Below, piece after piece: positions 1 through 12,100 of a stretch of 64,000 bases of DNA. This stretch comes from Niebla homalea. Taxonomy: Eukaryota > Ascomycota > Lecanoromycetes > Lecanorales > Ramalinaceae. The stretch's first letter is position 1; the number at the start of each line of letters is the position of its first letter. The translations under genes and the position numbers were made by a program. The DNA lies in NCBI GenBank assembly GCA_019925105.1, contig JAHGAU010000001.1, positions 1,612,001 to 1,676,000 of the forward strand. The letters run 5' to 3'. Under the pieces are notes generated by a model, which was not told the DNA's origin, did no database searches, and worked only from the letters and a program-made list of their open reading frames with translations.

Positions 1-1343
1 AATCACTGTACCCTGCAGGAGGACGACCAAGTCAGCCAGAGTCTTTTTTGCTCCACGAACGAGCCATGGAAGAGCATAGAATCCAGGACATACCATATCT
101 CCTCAAATACTCAATACACCTCAAGGTAGCCTGTCGATACGCCACCGTAGCATCCATATAATGCTGCTTCCCTTTCTCATCCACACTGAACCCTTCAAAC
201 GTCAGGTACCTGCCCGGTCCATAATGCGGCTCCACTGGTCCCGGCAGGAAGAGCGGGCTCTTCATATCCATATCCGCCATTCCATGCTTCATCACCGTCA
301 AGCTCAGCGTGATCACCCCAGCCATCTCGATCGCCCCACAGAAACTGATCTCCCCATCACCCTGCGAGAAATGCAGGTCCCCAACACTGAACTTCGCGCC
401 CTGCACGTGCACGGGCAAGAAAGTCTTCGAACCCCTTGACAGGTTCTTGATGTCGCAGTTACCACCGTGCTCCGGTCTTCCCGGGATGGTCCTCGCCCCT
501 TCCTTCCCCACCTTCGCCTTCAGATCGCCCGCGGCGGAACCCGCGTGCACATTCTGCGGCTGCGGCGGCTGCGCGACGATGCGTTTCAGCTCGGTGGTGG
601 AGATGAGGTCGGCCTCGCGGCGGTTCCACTCCGCGAGGATCTCGGCGCTGGGGGCACAGCCCAGGATGCCTGGGTGGATGAGGCCCGGGAAGCGGATGTG
701 CGGGAGGTGGCGCGAGGAGCAGAAGATGCCTTCGAAGTCCCAGATGGCTTTCGCGCTTGTACAGAGAATCAGCAGCTCAGGTATTGTTCCTGCCGGGAGA
801 TTTTGGGGTGCAAGAGACGGACGAAGGCGAGCTTTGGGCAGACGTACGCATTCGGGTATATCTCATCCAAAAAGCCTCCTCCATTGTCTTTGTCGAAAAC
901 GCCGGTGAAACCCCACGGCTGCTCCTGGAACGGCTGCACGTCCTGGATCTCGACCACGAGGACAGCGCCCGGCTCAGCTCCTTCGACGTCGAAGGGCCCT
1001 GTGAGATAGTGGATCTTGGTGAGGTCAATATTCTTCATGTCGTCCGCGCTGTCGTTGTTGCCAATCTGGCCGCCCGTCCAATCGACGCATTCGATCTTGA
1101 CGACCTCGCCGCTCTTGACCTTGCCGGCAAAGGGTACTGGAAAGTCGGAGTTAGTATGAGAGGCAGAAGTTGCAAGAGTAGCTGCCATGCTTTACCATCA
1201 GGGTGCCATCGGTTCTACAAGGTTTGTGGGTCAGCCTGGCGAAATTGGGAGGAGCTGAATAGGATTACATGAAGCCCTTCCTGCTGATCTGCAGGTTTCT
1301 TCAGATCGACCTTCATGGCCGTGCGGATTTCTGTGAGACCCAT
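1..1343 (-). CDS. fmdS: Formamidase (FmdA/AmdA family), 3' end cut by window start
   Basis: This enzyme hydrolyses formamide to formate and ammonia for nitrogen use and is probably cytosolic. Five exons read on the minus strand: 1343-1269, 1214-1196, 1136-848, 755-94 and 12-1. All four introns have GT-AG ends and phases agree throughout. Exon 1 starts MGLTEIRTAMKVDLKKPA, and the 19-bp exon 2 encodes NRWHPD, both typical of fungal formamidases. Downstream are VKIECVDWTGGQIGNNDSAD, the AKAIWDFEGIF segment, AGSAAGDLKAKVGKEGARTI, the NCDIKNLSRGS metal-site region and GDLHFSQGDGEISFCGA. The frame continues past YLRRYGYSD and leaves the window, so roughly the last 60-70 residues are missing. The ATG at 1343 was chosen because the family N-terminus matches from there; an ATG at 1188 would lose the conserved start. 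Family assignment is very secure. Formamidase rather than acetamidase follows from the FmdA-type sequence and is knowledge, not a test. Confidence 0.93.
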
Positions 1344-1857
1344 AATGGAACGTGTACGTGGATTCAACTTTCTTGCAACGGCTCCTCACAAACTGGTTCA
1401 ACTGCAAAGTCTTGGAAAGCGGAAGATGTCGACGATCGCCAAATGCGTGCTTTCAGCTCAGAAGAATCCTACACAAAACTCAGGTGAAACAGCACAGAGG
1501 ACAAAGGGGAGGCAAATGCAGCCATCAACGCAGATAGCATGCAAACGCGGGGCAACGGAAGCCTCCAATCGATCGACCCCGCAAACCAAGAGGGTTGGAA
1601 CATTCGGGAGTTGGAAGTTCCCAACTTCCCAAGAACTTTAGCAATGATAGACATGCCTTTTTGAGGATGCTGATAAGCAGCAGATCGCCCATTGACCAAT
1701 CACACACTCATCCGCCAATCGTATCCGAAGCTGCATGATCTCACAAAAGAGGGTCATCATCTTGAGTGGTCTCGATTCACTTTCTTCGTAGCCTTACATC
1801 CAGACAAGGCTGATGGAATTCTCATTCTGACAACATTCTTGGTTCTCTTGGCTTACA
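1344..1857. other. Intergenic: formamidase upstream region
   Basis: This stretch holds the promoter side of the formamidase gene and the 3' side of the membrane-protein gene that ends at 1858. Short open frames occur on both strands, but none resembles a protein or carries believable splice signals. I see no repeat or RNA gene. Confidence 0.5.
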
Positions 1858-3148
1858 TTACCTTGTTTTCCTGCTGCCTTCCGTTGCAGGCGTAGCGTTG
1901 ATGGGGTGGTCTGCCTTGCTTACCGTATCCGCGTTGTTCGCATCCAAGTCGATCAAAGGTAGCCTTAGAAACTCTTGCTTATTCTTCCACGTGACCTGGC
2001 TTTCCGCAAACTTTTCCGCGTACGCTGGAGGAGGCGGAGGGTCTGTGATCTTCGTGATGAGATACGCTGTGGATGCCTCTGCGATACCGTAGATCAAGAC
2101 GCCTAATAGTGGTATCTTCAAAAAGATGTAAAACCCCACGCCAAAACCGAAGAGAACCCCTTCCCGATCGTGGAACCAGTGCTTCTTCTGCTCCCTCGAG
2201 AAACGCACACGCGAAAAGTAAGGTTCGAGCTGGCGGGTCTGTCAGTCTCGATAGCCATGCAAAGTAGTCACATTGCGTGTAATATACCAATTCCCGCATC
2301 AAACTCCTCGAAGAAAAGTAGCTCGCCAGAAATTTGACCAGATATCTCCTGGGCAGGAAAATGCCACTGCCGAAGATGACCGTGGCCGGGATGGGGCCGA
2401 CCGCATTATTGAACGCGTAGAAGCTGGCTGCCGGCAGCACGAACCGGCCCACCACAGGCAGATACGACAAGGCGAAGATCGCGAGCGAGATGCCCGCTCT
2501 CTTCCCCGATCGCATCAGGAACGCCGTGACGGCCTCCATCGGCTTCTTGTGCTTGCTCGTGTCCCCGTGCGTCTGGTACATGCTCAACTCGGCGTGGTAC
2601 GTGGCGCGCAGGGTGTCCGGGTCCTCGGACCGGTGCTTCTGGTAGTAGGTCTGGTCGACCCACTTCAGGGAATCCATGAACATCTGATCCAGCGTGGGCG
2701 AGACGTAGCGCATGAGGCTCATGAGGAAGAAGGGCACCTGGAGCACCGAGTTCGCGATGAAGTCCATCCCCCCGACCAGCTGATCATCCCAGGTCACGGT
2801 GTCGAAGTTGAGGAGGAAGGAGAGGAGCCATAGCGTGAGCTTCACGGCAATGATCTGTTTTACACGGCGGCGGCATTAGTTGTCTTTGCTTGCCTTTCGA
2901 TCGTAAGAGAGATGACCGATGGGGGTCTCACGGGTATGGCAACCAGCAGCCTGATGGCAATGCCAGCTGCGACTGCGATGGCCGCATGACGGTAGACTTC
3001 GGCTTTGAAGAGGCCTGGATTCTGGAGAGCGCGCAAAGCTGCCGCAATCTTCAGCGAAGTAGACTGACGGTTCACATTTGAAGCTCAAACCCCCGACTAT
3101 GGTTAGCTGAGCTCCACGCAAGATGGCGTTTGGATCGAAGTTCGACAT
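1858..3148 (-). CDS. Multi-pass membrane protein, UsgS-like
   Basis: Four exons: 3148-3091, 3038-2932, 2854-2288 and 2238-1858, giving about 370 residues. Introns of 52, 77 and 49 bp all have GT-AG ends and preserve phase. The N-terminus MSNFDPNAILRGAQLTIVGA followed by LRALQNPGLFK, and the block VTWDDQLVGGMDFIANSVLQ, are hallmarks of a conserved ascomycete family that I recall as annotated 'transmembrane protein UsgS'; the name is from memory. Hydrophobic segments are visible around AAIAVAAGIAIRLLVAIP, KLTLWLLSFLL, ISLAIFALSYLPVVGRFVLP, and in the last exon FGFGVGFYIFLKIPLLGVLIYGIAEA. The overall layout resembles EI24/CysZ-type membrane proteins, and the distant similarity to the RRT8-like protein at 29,760 may be real. 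The C-terminal tail is polar. Biochemical role unknown. The reading of the first intron rests on restoring the conserved LTIVGALRALQ junction. Confidence 0.82.
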
Positions 3149-3524
3149 GTCACTGGTTCCTTGCCCGATCCAAGTGCTCAGATTTGAATTGGAAAAGGCG
3201 TGTTTTCGCTGTAATAAAATCCGACGGCACGTGACCGTTTTTACAATAGAACCCCCCTGGCGCCCCCTGTCTTTCAAAGAGATGTAGCTACAGTGCAACT
3301 GTAAGAATCTTTGTTTTGGATTTTCTATAGAGCTCATATCCTGCATCCCATCTAAACCATATTCATCAAGTATGTCTGAGCTCCATATCCATTCTCAGAA
3401 CACCGGTCCTTCCCAACAGTCCGTCGCTTGCAATTCACCAAATCCGTGTCGCTAAGTCTGCTATCACGAGTAGAATCCACATTCTGATCGGTGACAAGCA
3501 AGGTGTGTTGTCCATATGATTGAC
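3149..3524. other. Intergenic between UsgS-like and esterase genes
   Basis: This is the upstream region of the UsgS-like gene and downstream region of the esterase gene; both are on the minus strand. No gene, repeat or RNA is recognisable. Confidence 0.5.
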
Positions 3525-4756
3525 TCAGGACATGAGGAGCTGAGTGATCTGAGAGGCGAGAAAATTATGCATTGGATAGGTCGGGTGGAGTGTATTGAGC
3601 CAAAAGTATTGGTCGATAGGTACACCGCACGAGGGATCATAATAGGAGATTGTGCCGGGCGCGTAATTGGATCTGGTCAGGGCCCACTCCAGATAGGCTT
3701 CGCAGTAAGTGGTTGAATTGCGGTAACCAGCCGTTTCAGGGAACTCTGTTGGGTCATCGAGCACGAGAGTAAAGAGAAAGTTCGTATCAAAATAGAACGA
3801 TGTGGCGTCCGGGTGGCGGTGGGACAGATAGTATGCGAGTGAGCTCAGACGAAGATTGAAGCGGCCAACCCAGCCTGCAACGTCCGCCCTCATGGTATCA
3901 TTGAGCGAGGAGAACAATGGCGCACGGTCAATAGGTGGAACATTCATGAACAGGAAGTTTCGCGCTCCTCCCTCGTACATCTACATATATTAGTATGAAG
4001 ATTTGTTTTACAAGGGTGTAAAGCGTACCTGGTTGACCATATTTTCGTACGATTTAATTTCCCCATGTTGAAGTGAGTCATTAGCTGAACCGGTCCAAGT
4101 GCCTATCGCGTCATTGATGCCGAAAAATACGACGAACAGGCTGTTGCCTCCAGTCCATGGCACCGTAGGATTGTTTATGTACTTCGGTTGAAACAATTCG
4201 TTAACTTGGTCCTTGAAGCTTTGCACCGAGGGTCCAAAGATGGATGCGACCACAGCTTCGTCGATGGTCGCTCCACCATATGCAAAATTGTAGGTCTCGA
4301 TGAAGCTTTGATTATACGTTGTGGTCATGAAGTCGACGAAATTTGGTCCATTTGCGGAGGTAGCACCTGGGTAAGCTGGGTTGCCGAGTGGATTCGCCTC
4401 GTTAGGCTGAATATCTGAGATGCTGAAATTGGTTGCACTATACGAGTCGCCACTATCTTGCGGTCAGCTAGGGAAAACAATGAGGAATTCAGTGCGCACA
4501 AGACAAATATGTACTGAAGAGTTTGCCAGCCGTTCCAATACTGTGTCACGGGATCGGCTCGACGTAGAAATTGATCAGAAGGCCTGGAACTCTGTAGTAG
4601 AGGGGTTTCATGCTCCCAGTGACTAGGTCCAATGCTGAAGTTCGCAGGCAAGACCGGGGGCAGATAAAGATCTGGCTGTAATCGGGGCCCCAGTGCGTCT
4701 GAAGCTTTAGCGAGAATGATGCTCCTCAAAAGAGTGAAAACGAAGAAGTGCCTCAT
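3525..4756 (-). CDS. Secreted GDSL/SGNH esterase (CE16-like)
   Basis: Predicted extracellular carbohydrate acetyl esterase or related acylhydrolase of about 378 residues. Exons are 4756-4500, 4452-4029 and 3980-3525; introns of 47 and 48 bp keep the frame. The N-terminus MRHFFVFTLLRSIILAKASDA looks like a signal peptide; a longer frame upstream starts only with TTG, so ATG 4756 is used. Splicing of intron 1 creates FGDSYSATNF, the block-I nucleophile motif with Ser about residue 89. Block III is visible as VFFGINDAIG and the C-terminal block as YFWLNTLHPTYPMH with the catalytic His. The Asp that normally sits three residues before this His appears to be Asn (NTLH); I am not certain this is unusual within CE16. 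Several N-glycosylation sequons (NFS, NDS, NQS) fit secretion. The substrate could be acetylated xylo-oligosaccharides, by family analogy only. Confidence 0.87.
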
Positions 4757-5699
4757 AACGGCGACACACAATTCAAATGAGTGACAATGACATTTAGTGA
4801 CGATATGTTCGCCTCGCCTAAGGGAAGCTTGTAAAGGCGCAAAATGAATGATTGGTTGCTGAACTCGTCATTCTGAAAGAGGCAAGCGCGCTTTCCTTCT
4901 ATCGAGTATGGACATTCTCTTTCCTCGGCACAACGGCACAGCAAAGGAGTCGATTCTTTTTTGCCACTTTTGCCTATTCATTTTGCTCAGATGTTGGGAA
5001 AGGGCACGCCTTCACAGCAGAACTTCAAGACGATTTTCCAAACGATCCTGGAACAATTCAGGGGATAATTCCAGTAGCACGACCCATAGCAGAATTATAA
5101 ATCACGCGAGATGAACAAATTCAGTACTTTAGAAAGTCCGAGCCCGGCCGAAGAATCATAGACCAATCCATAAACCAATCCATAGACCATTTCGCCACAG
5201 ACCTCTCCTTATCTACCTTGGGACCCCGTCACAGCTCGAAAACCATGGGAAGAAGACTTATCTTCTAAGCGATGTGCGACAAGAAGCAAGGCGATCCATA
5301 AAGAGTCTTTGGCCAAAGAGCAGGTTGCTGCAGTAATAGTCACACGCCTTGTGAGGTGCTCGCAAAAGGGGAAGGAGCAGATGAACCTCAAGGTCGTGAT
5401 AGACACCTTGGGTCCATTCTCGTTTGCCTTCTGCTGAGACTGGACAGCCTACTTTCAGCTATAGTGTCTAATCGACAACCAAGTTACAAAGCTCCTGAGT
5501 CCCTGGAAAAAGGAGCGATGAAGATACGTTGAAGAGCTGCCCTCGAGCACTAGATCTGAGGTAGTTGCGAAGAATCCAACCTAACCTCGTTGGGTAAGCG
5601 CTTAGGCTTTCGTGGCTCCCACTGCGAGATGTCGCGATATTTTAATTGAAATTTTTGGGAATTGCTTTATATCAGGAAATACAGAAAATCAGAGGCGAT
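4757..5699. other. Intergenic, divergent promoters of esterase and alg13
   Basis: A stretch of 943 bp between the divergent esterase (minus) and alg13 (plus) genes. Open frames here are short and unlike any family I know. No tRNA, tandem repeat or transposon end is visible. Confidence 0.5.
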
Positions 5700-6381
5700 A
5701 TGGAAGAGTCTTCGAGGACCCCAAAGGTTTGCTTCATTACTATTGGTGCAACAGCTGCTTTTGATTCTCTCCTAAAAGCAGTCCTCAGCCAAAGCTTCAT
5801 TAAAGGTCTAGAAGAATTTGGATATACTGACCTACAGGTGCAATATGGCGCAGATGGGTACTCTCTGTTTCGTCAGTATTCAAAGCAAGATGCTTCAGTG
5901 GTATCTTCTAGTCCCAATATAAATATCACCGGCTTCGATTTTAGAAAGGCAGGTTTAGGAGCCGAAATGAGGGCTGCGCGGAATGGGGTTGTCATCAGCC
6001 ATGCCGGTGCGTTCATGTTCAAATGTTTCCGAATAGCAGTATGCTGATGTTGGGCGTGAAGGCTCTGGCTCTGTACTGGATGCGTTGCGCCTCACAGTTC
6101 CCCTTGTAGTCGTACCAAACCTTTCTCTATTAGACAACCACCAAGAAGAGCTGGCCGAAGAGATGGCACGACAAGGCTACGCTATTCATGGTCATCTCGA
6201 GTCTGTTCTTACCCGCATTACGTCTCAATTGGTGCTGATGCTGCCTAGTGATCTCCCCGATGTGCTTGGCCATGTAGAGTCTTTGCGCCAACGCATCCAA
6301 GAGTGGCCTCCCAGAAATGCCGGTGGCGATGGCAGGGGTTTGGTCGGCATCATGGATGATGAGATGGGCTTTGTGGACTAG
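5700..6381 (+). CDS. alg13: UDP-GlcNAc transferase catalytic subunit Alg13
   Basis: Alg13 pairs with membrane-bound Alg14 at the cytosolic face of the ER and adds the second GlcNAc to dolichol-PP-GlcNAc in N-glycan assembly. Two exons, 5700-6006 and 6062-6381, are joined over a 55-bp intron and give about 208 residues, the usual size for fungal Alg13. Evidence is the GT28 C-terminal fold signature: KVCFITIGATAAFDSLLKAV at the N-terminus, NGVVISHAGSGSVLDALR (HAGSGS created by splicing), LTVPLVVVPNLSLLDNHQEELA near the UDP-GlcNAc site, then a short helical tail. The frame is open further upstream only from a TTG; the ATG at 5700 gives MEESSRTPKVCF, a typical start. The loss of Asn in the usual VPN...NHQ stretch is not seen; both are present. 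Secure. Confidence 0.93.
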
Positions 6382-7358
6382 GGTTTCCATGATCATCCAA
6401 TCCATCAGCCTGCCTTTTGTGTCGACTGCGACCTACTTAGACCTTAGTAGGCCTGCTATAGCTCCCAAGCAGCGAACATCACCGTGTCTGAGATGGGCGC
6501 GATATGCCATCGAAAAGTTAGCTCTGGAGTGTTTGGTCGCATCCAGACTTCGCCAAACTTCATTGTGAGGCCTGGACCAACTCTTAGGATCCCCCTTCTC
6601 ACCGCCGGAATTGGGATGATCTGAAGTCCCCTACTCTGGCGGCTGCGGATCGGTGATCTCACCAAGAGCTGAAACCTCGATGTCGGTCCTGCATCAGTTC
6701 ACCGACTCGGAAGGGCTGTGGAACCTTGTGATTGAATTTGCTCGAATAGTATGAAAGGATATCAGATTCACTGTTGAAGATCTGCCTCGCACGGCAAATG
6801 CCTGTCCCATTCAGGTGAGAAACTTCGAAGACTCGAAAATTTTGGAAAGAATCGTAGTGGCGTGATGGCGGGCTTCTGGATGAGACTACCTGCGGTTCTA
6901 AAGCTGGAATCACGGCCTGAGGTTGCTCACATGCAACCATTATTTTGATTCTCAACCAGAAACATCCTAGCACATGTTCTACGATTCGACAACTATGGCA
7001 TGTGGCGGTCACTATCAATAACAAGCTCTAGTATTAGAGCCTGAGACCGGCCTATCCCAAAACGGTGTTGCAGCTGCGGCATTATGACGGTATCACCACC
7101 ACGCGGTCATGACACTTCTCTGCGCCATACCTGATCCGGTCACACTCTCTCCAGCGTCGAATCTCTTCGAACAAGACTGAGGTCGATTTAAGCTCGTGAA
7201 CTAAGGCCATCCCGCCCTGCCGACCCGGGACACCGCGTGACTTGCCTATCAGCAATGGTGACGTATGGTGTTACATATTTGCCAAGATATCATAATGATT
7301 CAAGGCGCATGGCCCTTGGATAGGAGGCTTTTTCAAAACCCTAAATGAGTTGCAGTCA
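6382..7358. other. Intergenic between convergent alg13 and HAD genes
   Basis: A stretch of 977 bp between the 3' ends of alg13 (plus) and the HAD hydrolase (minus). It is long for a convergent gap. A 121-codon minus frame at 6659-7024 shows no family motif, so I do not call it. I see no other feature. Confidence 0.5.
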
Positions 7359-8621
7359 TTAATTTTCTAATGAGCTCGGGCTCCGCTCCTCGAACCCTTC
7401 TTCCAAGATACCAATCAAATCATCGAGCCTCTCTATGACAAGCCCTGTCTGTTGATGCTCTCTCAAATCTTCATTACCCTCCCTTGCGAGCAGAACGGTT
7501 GCTGCGCCGGCAGCATGACCAGCTGCCATGTCATCAATTGAGTCGCCGACCTAATGCACCGTAAATAAGCGCCGTTGTCATCCGATGTACCTCACCTATA
7601 TAATGCTCCTGAAGAACGCGGATGTAAGCATCAAGAAACCTGCATACCATAATCAACCCATTTCCTCCATCATCCAACCGCCATGCGCTGGCAATATGCA
7701 ATATTCCCTCTGGGCTCGGTTTCGGCGGTCTAAACTCCCGCGTCACAATGGGGGAGAAATTCTTGCCGGACAGGAAGTTCTGGAGGAGGTGCGCCACTGG
7801 GCCGCTGGTTGCAACGTCAGCCTTGAGACGAAACCGTAGACCGTTTCACCCCCTGTTTCGGATCCAAATCGGACCATCCAGACGAGGGTGGAGCAACGCA
7901 CTCGAAATTCCTCGTACACAATCCCATTCTGACGCATTTGCTTTCAAGGTACTCGATCAGCTCCACCAGCCCAGGCTGTGCTTCTTGGAGGAGCATGGCC
8001 TCTGATTCAATCGCGCGGATCGCGCTCTGCGCCTCCGATTGGGCGGGTTCGGGCAGGGAGTGGATGTGATCGAGGATGTCGGTGGATTTGGAGATGTTCA
8101 GTGCCGTTCTGGAAGGAGGCGTTTTACTCAGCGATCGATGTCCCCCTTTGCAAAAGGGGCGGAAATGGATTGAGACGTCGATAATACGTCACATCATGTA
8201 TCGTTTTGAGTCCCCGAAATCATACCGCATTTGTGTGAACATGTAGGATTGTGGTTTGCTATTCTTGGATCAACATGGGAGACTCGCGGCGGCGTGCTTT
8301 GATACCGGATCGGAACCCTCTAGGCATCAATGACACGAGCACAGTTTTGCATTGTAGAAATGGTAAAGAAAGTGTTTGTTCATAGCAGGAAATCAATATA
8401 GATGGTAGCTCAAAGTGCGAATGAACATACCCCATTTTTCTCACAATGTCGGATGGAAAAATGATATAATGTCACACTGCATCAGAACAAGGACAATGTA
8501 CGTACCACAACGTTCCATCGACATCAAACACTATCCCCTTCAGTGGCGGCGCGTTGTGGGTGTTGTTGGCCTTTGCATTGAGAGGAGCGAATCGCTTCGA
8601 CGTTCCGGGTTTCGTCGCCAT
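7359..8621 (-). CDS. HAD-superfamily hydrolase (phosphoglycolate phosphatase-like)
   Basis: Five exons on the minus strand: 8621-8506, 8258-8226, 8108-7902, 7804-7648 and 7550-7359. They encode about 234 residues. Introns are 247, 117, 97 and 97 bp, and exon 2 is only 33 bp. HAD motif I is GIVFDVDGTLC with Asp33 and Asp35 (nucleophile and acid). The spliced microexon supplies KPQSYMFTQM. Motif II is GLCTRNFD, followed by GPVAHLLQNFL. The motif III region is TREFRPPKPSPEGILHIA. Motif IV is LIMVGDSIDDMAAGHAAGAA. This order fits the subfamily IA family found in most ascomycetes as a small cytosolic phosphatase; the true substrate is not known. Every intron was placed by family continuity plus GT-AG ends, and phases close without error. 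Without splicing the gene looks like unrelated fragments. Confidence 0.88.
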
Positions 8622-9195
8622 TGATGTGCTCTTACAAGCAATATTGATGGACAAGCAGCCGCTGGATAGCTTTCGTGATGGCCTAGTCGCGAGCAGCATC
8701 AGTATTCTTCGTGGTCGCGTCGTGTGACTTTGTGTTTCATGACGTTCTAGGCATGTTAGGTGGGATGTCAGAATCAATATTGACGTTGGGTTTGAATTCT
8801 ACAGTAAGACTACTGGCGCTTATTTTAGGATGGTGGTTAAAGTGCCCGCTCTAGGTGGTGATTCTGTTCCTTCATGAATCCTCATGATGTCCTTGTTATC
8901 GGAAGCCATCCGTGCATCTGCTGGAACCAATAGACCGAAGGAACGGGCACTGAAGCTCAAAGGCATTACAATTACCTTTCTACAGAAGTCACTGGGGGAG
9001 TTTCCATTGGATGGCCTGATTGTAGAACATATCTAATACTCGTAGCTTTCTCTGATTCCTCCCAGTTTCCCCACCCATATGCTGGCCAGCGCCAATGCTT
9101 GAAATGTCTAATGAACCTATGACTCCGCACAAGCTAAATATCCGTGACGCCATGCAATCATTCCAGGATTCCGGTACAAGAATATCAAAGTCGCT
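8622..9195. other. Intergenic between HAD and ISWI genes
   Basis: This is the upstream region of the HAD gene and downstream region of the ISWI gene, which is on the same strand. I see nothing beyond ordinary intergenic sequence. Confidence 0.5.
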
Positions 9196-12100
9196 TCATT
9201 TCTTCTTGCCCTTTGCCTTCCCTTTCGACCCGGTTCCGTTGGATGCTACACTGACAGCCCTCGAAGACTGATTTGAAGAACCTTTGCTCCCACCTTTGAC
9301 TACTTCTAATTGCTTGTTCTATGGCGAGTTTAGTCCGTTTCTCACATCTTTCTGCATTTGGGACGTACCTTGACACCATTCTTGGCCTTCTTTTTGCTAG
9401 GCGCCGCACTATCTTCATCGTCGTCATCCTCATCTCGAGCTCTGCCTTTGCCAGGTATGCCGTTGGGCTCAAACTCCCGCGACACTGTCGTCAAGAGTGT
9501 GGCGCATCGCCGACTTATCTCCAGGGCTGTTCGGCTCAAGAAGAACCAGTCAAATCGAAACAGGGGGCTGTCTCGTATCTCATCACGAATCTTTTCGTAT
9601 ATGCCCTCCGCGTCTACACCATAGCGGTCCAGCATGACAAGCAGGAATCGATCTTCCTCCTCCGTGTAGACCTTTTTGTTGGTAGTGGATACTGAGTAAT
9701 TGAGCTTCAGCTGCTGCAGTGGGACACGATACATCTCCATTTTCTTCTTGAGCAATTTTCTCTGTTGATTGATCTTTCGAGTCTTCTCTTCCCCGAGCTC
9801 AATGGTGTTGATGTACTTTTGATAGTCTTGAATCTCAGTGTGTTTCTGCCAGAAGACTTTCGCGTACTCCTTGATCTCTTTTGCGGTCTTGCCATCGACT
9901 TCCTCCGCGATGCCATCCCAGTTGGTCCTACCGGACTTTGCGGTGCCATTGATGAATTGCTGGAAATCTCTTCTGTTCCAGTCGCCAAATCCTTGCTCGG
10001 TCATGCGCTCCTTCTGCGCCATTTCTTCCTCGGTCAGTGGTTCGGCCTCGTCGATCTCGCGTTGTTCGGCTTCCCGTTCAGCCTCCTTTTCGTCTTCTTC
10101 CATATCCTCGCGATCTGGTAAGGGTACCTTGTAGCCGATTTCCTTTCGGTAGTACGCAGTCTCTCTATCCTGGAGGTCTCGTAGCTTCCGAGGGAAGAAT
10201 TGGTAATCGTGGGCCTGCACTTGCTTTGGTGCCCGTGGTGCCTTCGGTTTGGTTTCGGTGGTTCGGCCACCTGTGGACAAAGCCTGACGGTAGTATTTGT
10301 CCATGGAGTATGATTGCTCCTTCCGCTCGCGCTTTGAAGGATTGATCCAATTGATGCCCACGTCCTTTTTGCGACTCGCGGTAAAGTCTTGTCCGTTCCA
10401 TTCGTAGGCATTCTCCGAGGTGAAGTTTTGCAAATCATCAATGCCCAATTTCTCATAGCGAGCGTTTAGTGCCTTGGTCTTCTCTTCGCCTTCCGCCAAG
10501 ATCTTGTCGATATCGTCATCTGACAGATTGGACGAGTTGCCCAGCATGCCCGTCCCGCCTTTGGCTTCAAACAGATCATTTGCGCCGTGCTGGATCATGT
10601 TCACAAGCTCATCCTTCGAGGCTGCTGCTTTCGCAGCTTGCTGTGCTCGCCCTTGCTGGATGACCAATTGGTCAAGACGAAGCTTCTGCGCGGCCCTTTC
10701 GAGGACCTTCTCTTCGATGGCCTTTTCTGTTACGAACCGAAAAACTATGACTTGCTTTGTCTGCCCAATCCGATGAGCACGATCCATGGCCTGCAGATCT
10801 GCCTGCGGATTCCAATCGCTATCAAAGAGAATCACGATATCCGCACTAGTGAGGTTGATGCCGAGTCCACCCGCACGAGTAGTCAAAAGAAAGACGAACT
10901 TCTCTGAGCCAGGCTTGTTGTACTCATCGATACTTGCTATCCGATCTTCATGAGCTGTCGATCCATCAATGCGGCAATACTTATGCTCGCGGAAAACACA
11001 GTAATCTTCAAGGATGTCCAGGACTCGACTCATTTGGGAGAAAATGAGGACTCTACTGCCCTGCCTCTTCATCTTGTTCAGGATCTTGTCCAACATCACC
11101 ATCTTTCCAGCGTTCTCAACCAAGTGCTCGTCAGTAGTATAAGGCGGGCCAGGTTCTGCTCCTTCGAAGAGATACGGGTGGTTGCAACATTTCCGTAGCT
11201 GCATTACAATGTTCAACAGGCGGGTCTTAGATTCTCGCTTACCAGCAGCATTGTTGACAGCATCAATGTCTTTCTCTAAAATCTTCTTGTACCATTTGAC
11301 CTGCATTTCGGACATGCCAATGTACAGATTGACTTCTTTCTTTGGGAGAAGGCTCTTCTCAACATCGCTTTTGACTCTTCGCAAGAGGAAGGGTCGTAAG
11401 ACACGATGCAGCTGCTGAATGACGGTATCTTGGTCAGCTTCCTGACCAGAGAACCACTGATCAAAGGCCTCCGAGTCACCAAAGACGTCGGGCAGAAGGA
11501 AGTTCAGGAGTGCCCAGAGCTCATGGAGATTGTTCTGTAATGGTGTGCCAGTGATGAGCAGCCGGTTCCTCGAGTTGAAGAGCCGTATGATCTGCGCAAG
11601 GGAGGACTCCTCATTCTTGATACGATGAGCCTCATCGACAATGATGTATTCCCAAGCGAATTTCTTCAGGTGGGCTTTTTCCCGCAAGATCATCTCGTAG
11701 CTGGTGACGCAGACATCAAACTTCTCATCGATGAGTCGGTCATTGATCAATTGATGCCGTTCCTCCTTGGCCCCTTGCAGAATGAGGACATCAACCTCGG
11801 GAGTCCACATGGTGAACTCCCGCTTCCAGTTGTCAAGCGTCGACTTTGGTACCATGATTAGATGCGGCCCCTTAATTCCACAGATATGGCGAAGGTAGCC
11901 CAGGAAGGCGATGGTTTGTAGCGTCTTTCCCAGACCCATCTCATCAGCCAGAATGCCCGAAATGCCATTCTCGTGCAGAGAGATCAGCCAATTCAGGCCG
12001 GCAACCTGGTAATCCCGCATCTCTCCATGCTGAATGAATGCAGGCGAATCGCGAAAGACCGTGTCAGCTTGACCACCTCGCTTCTCGTCTTTTAGTAACT

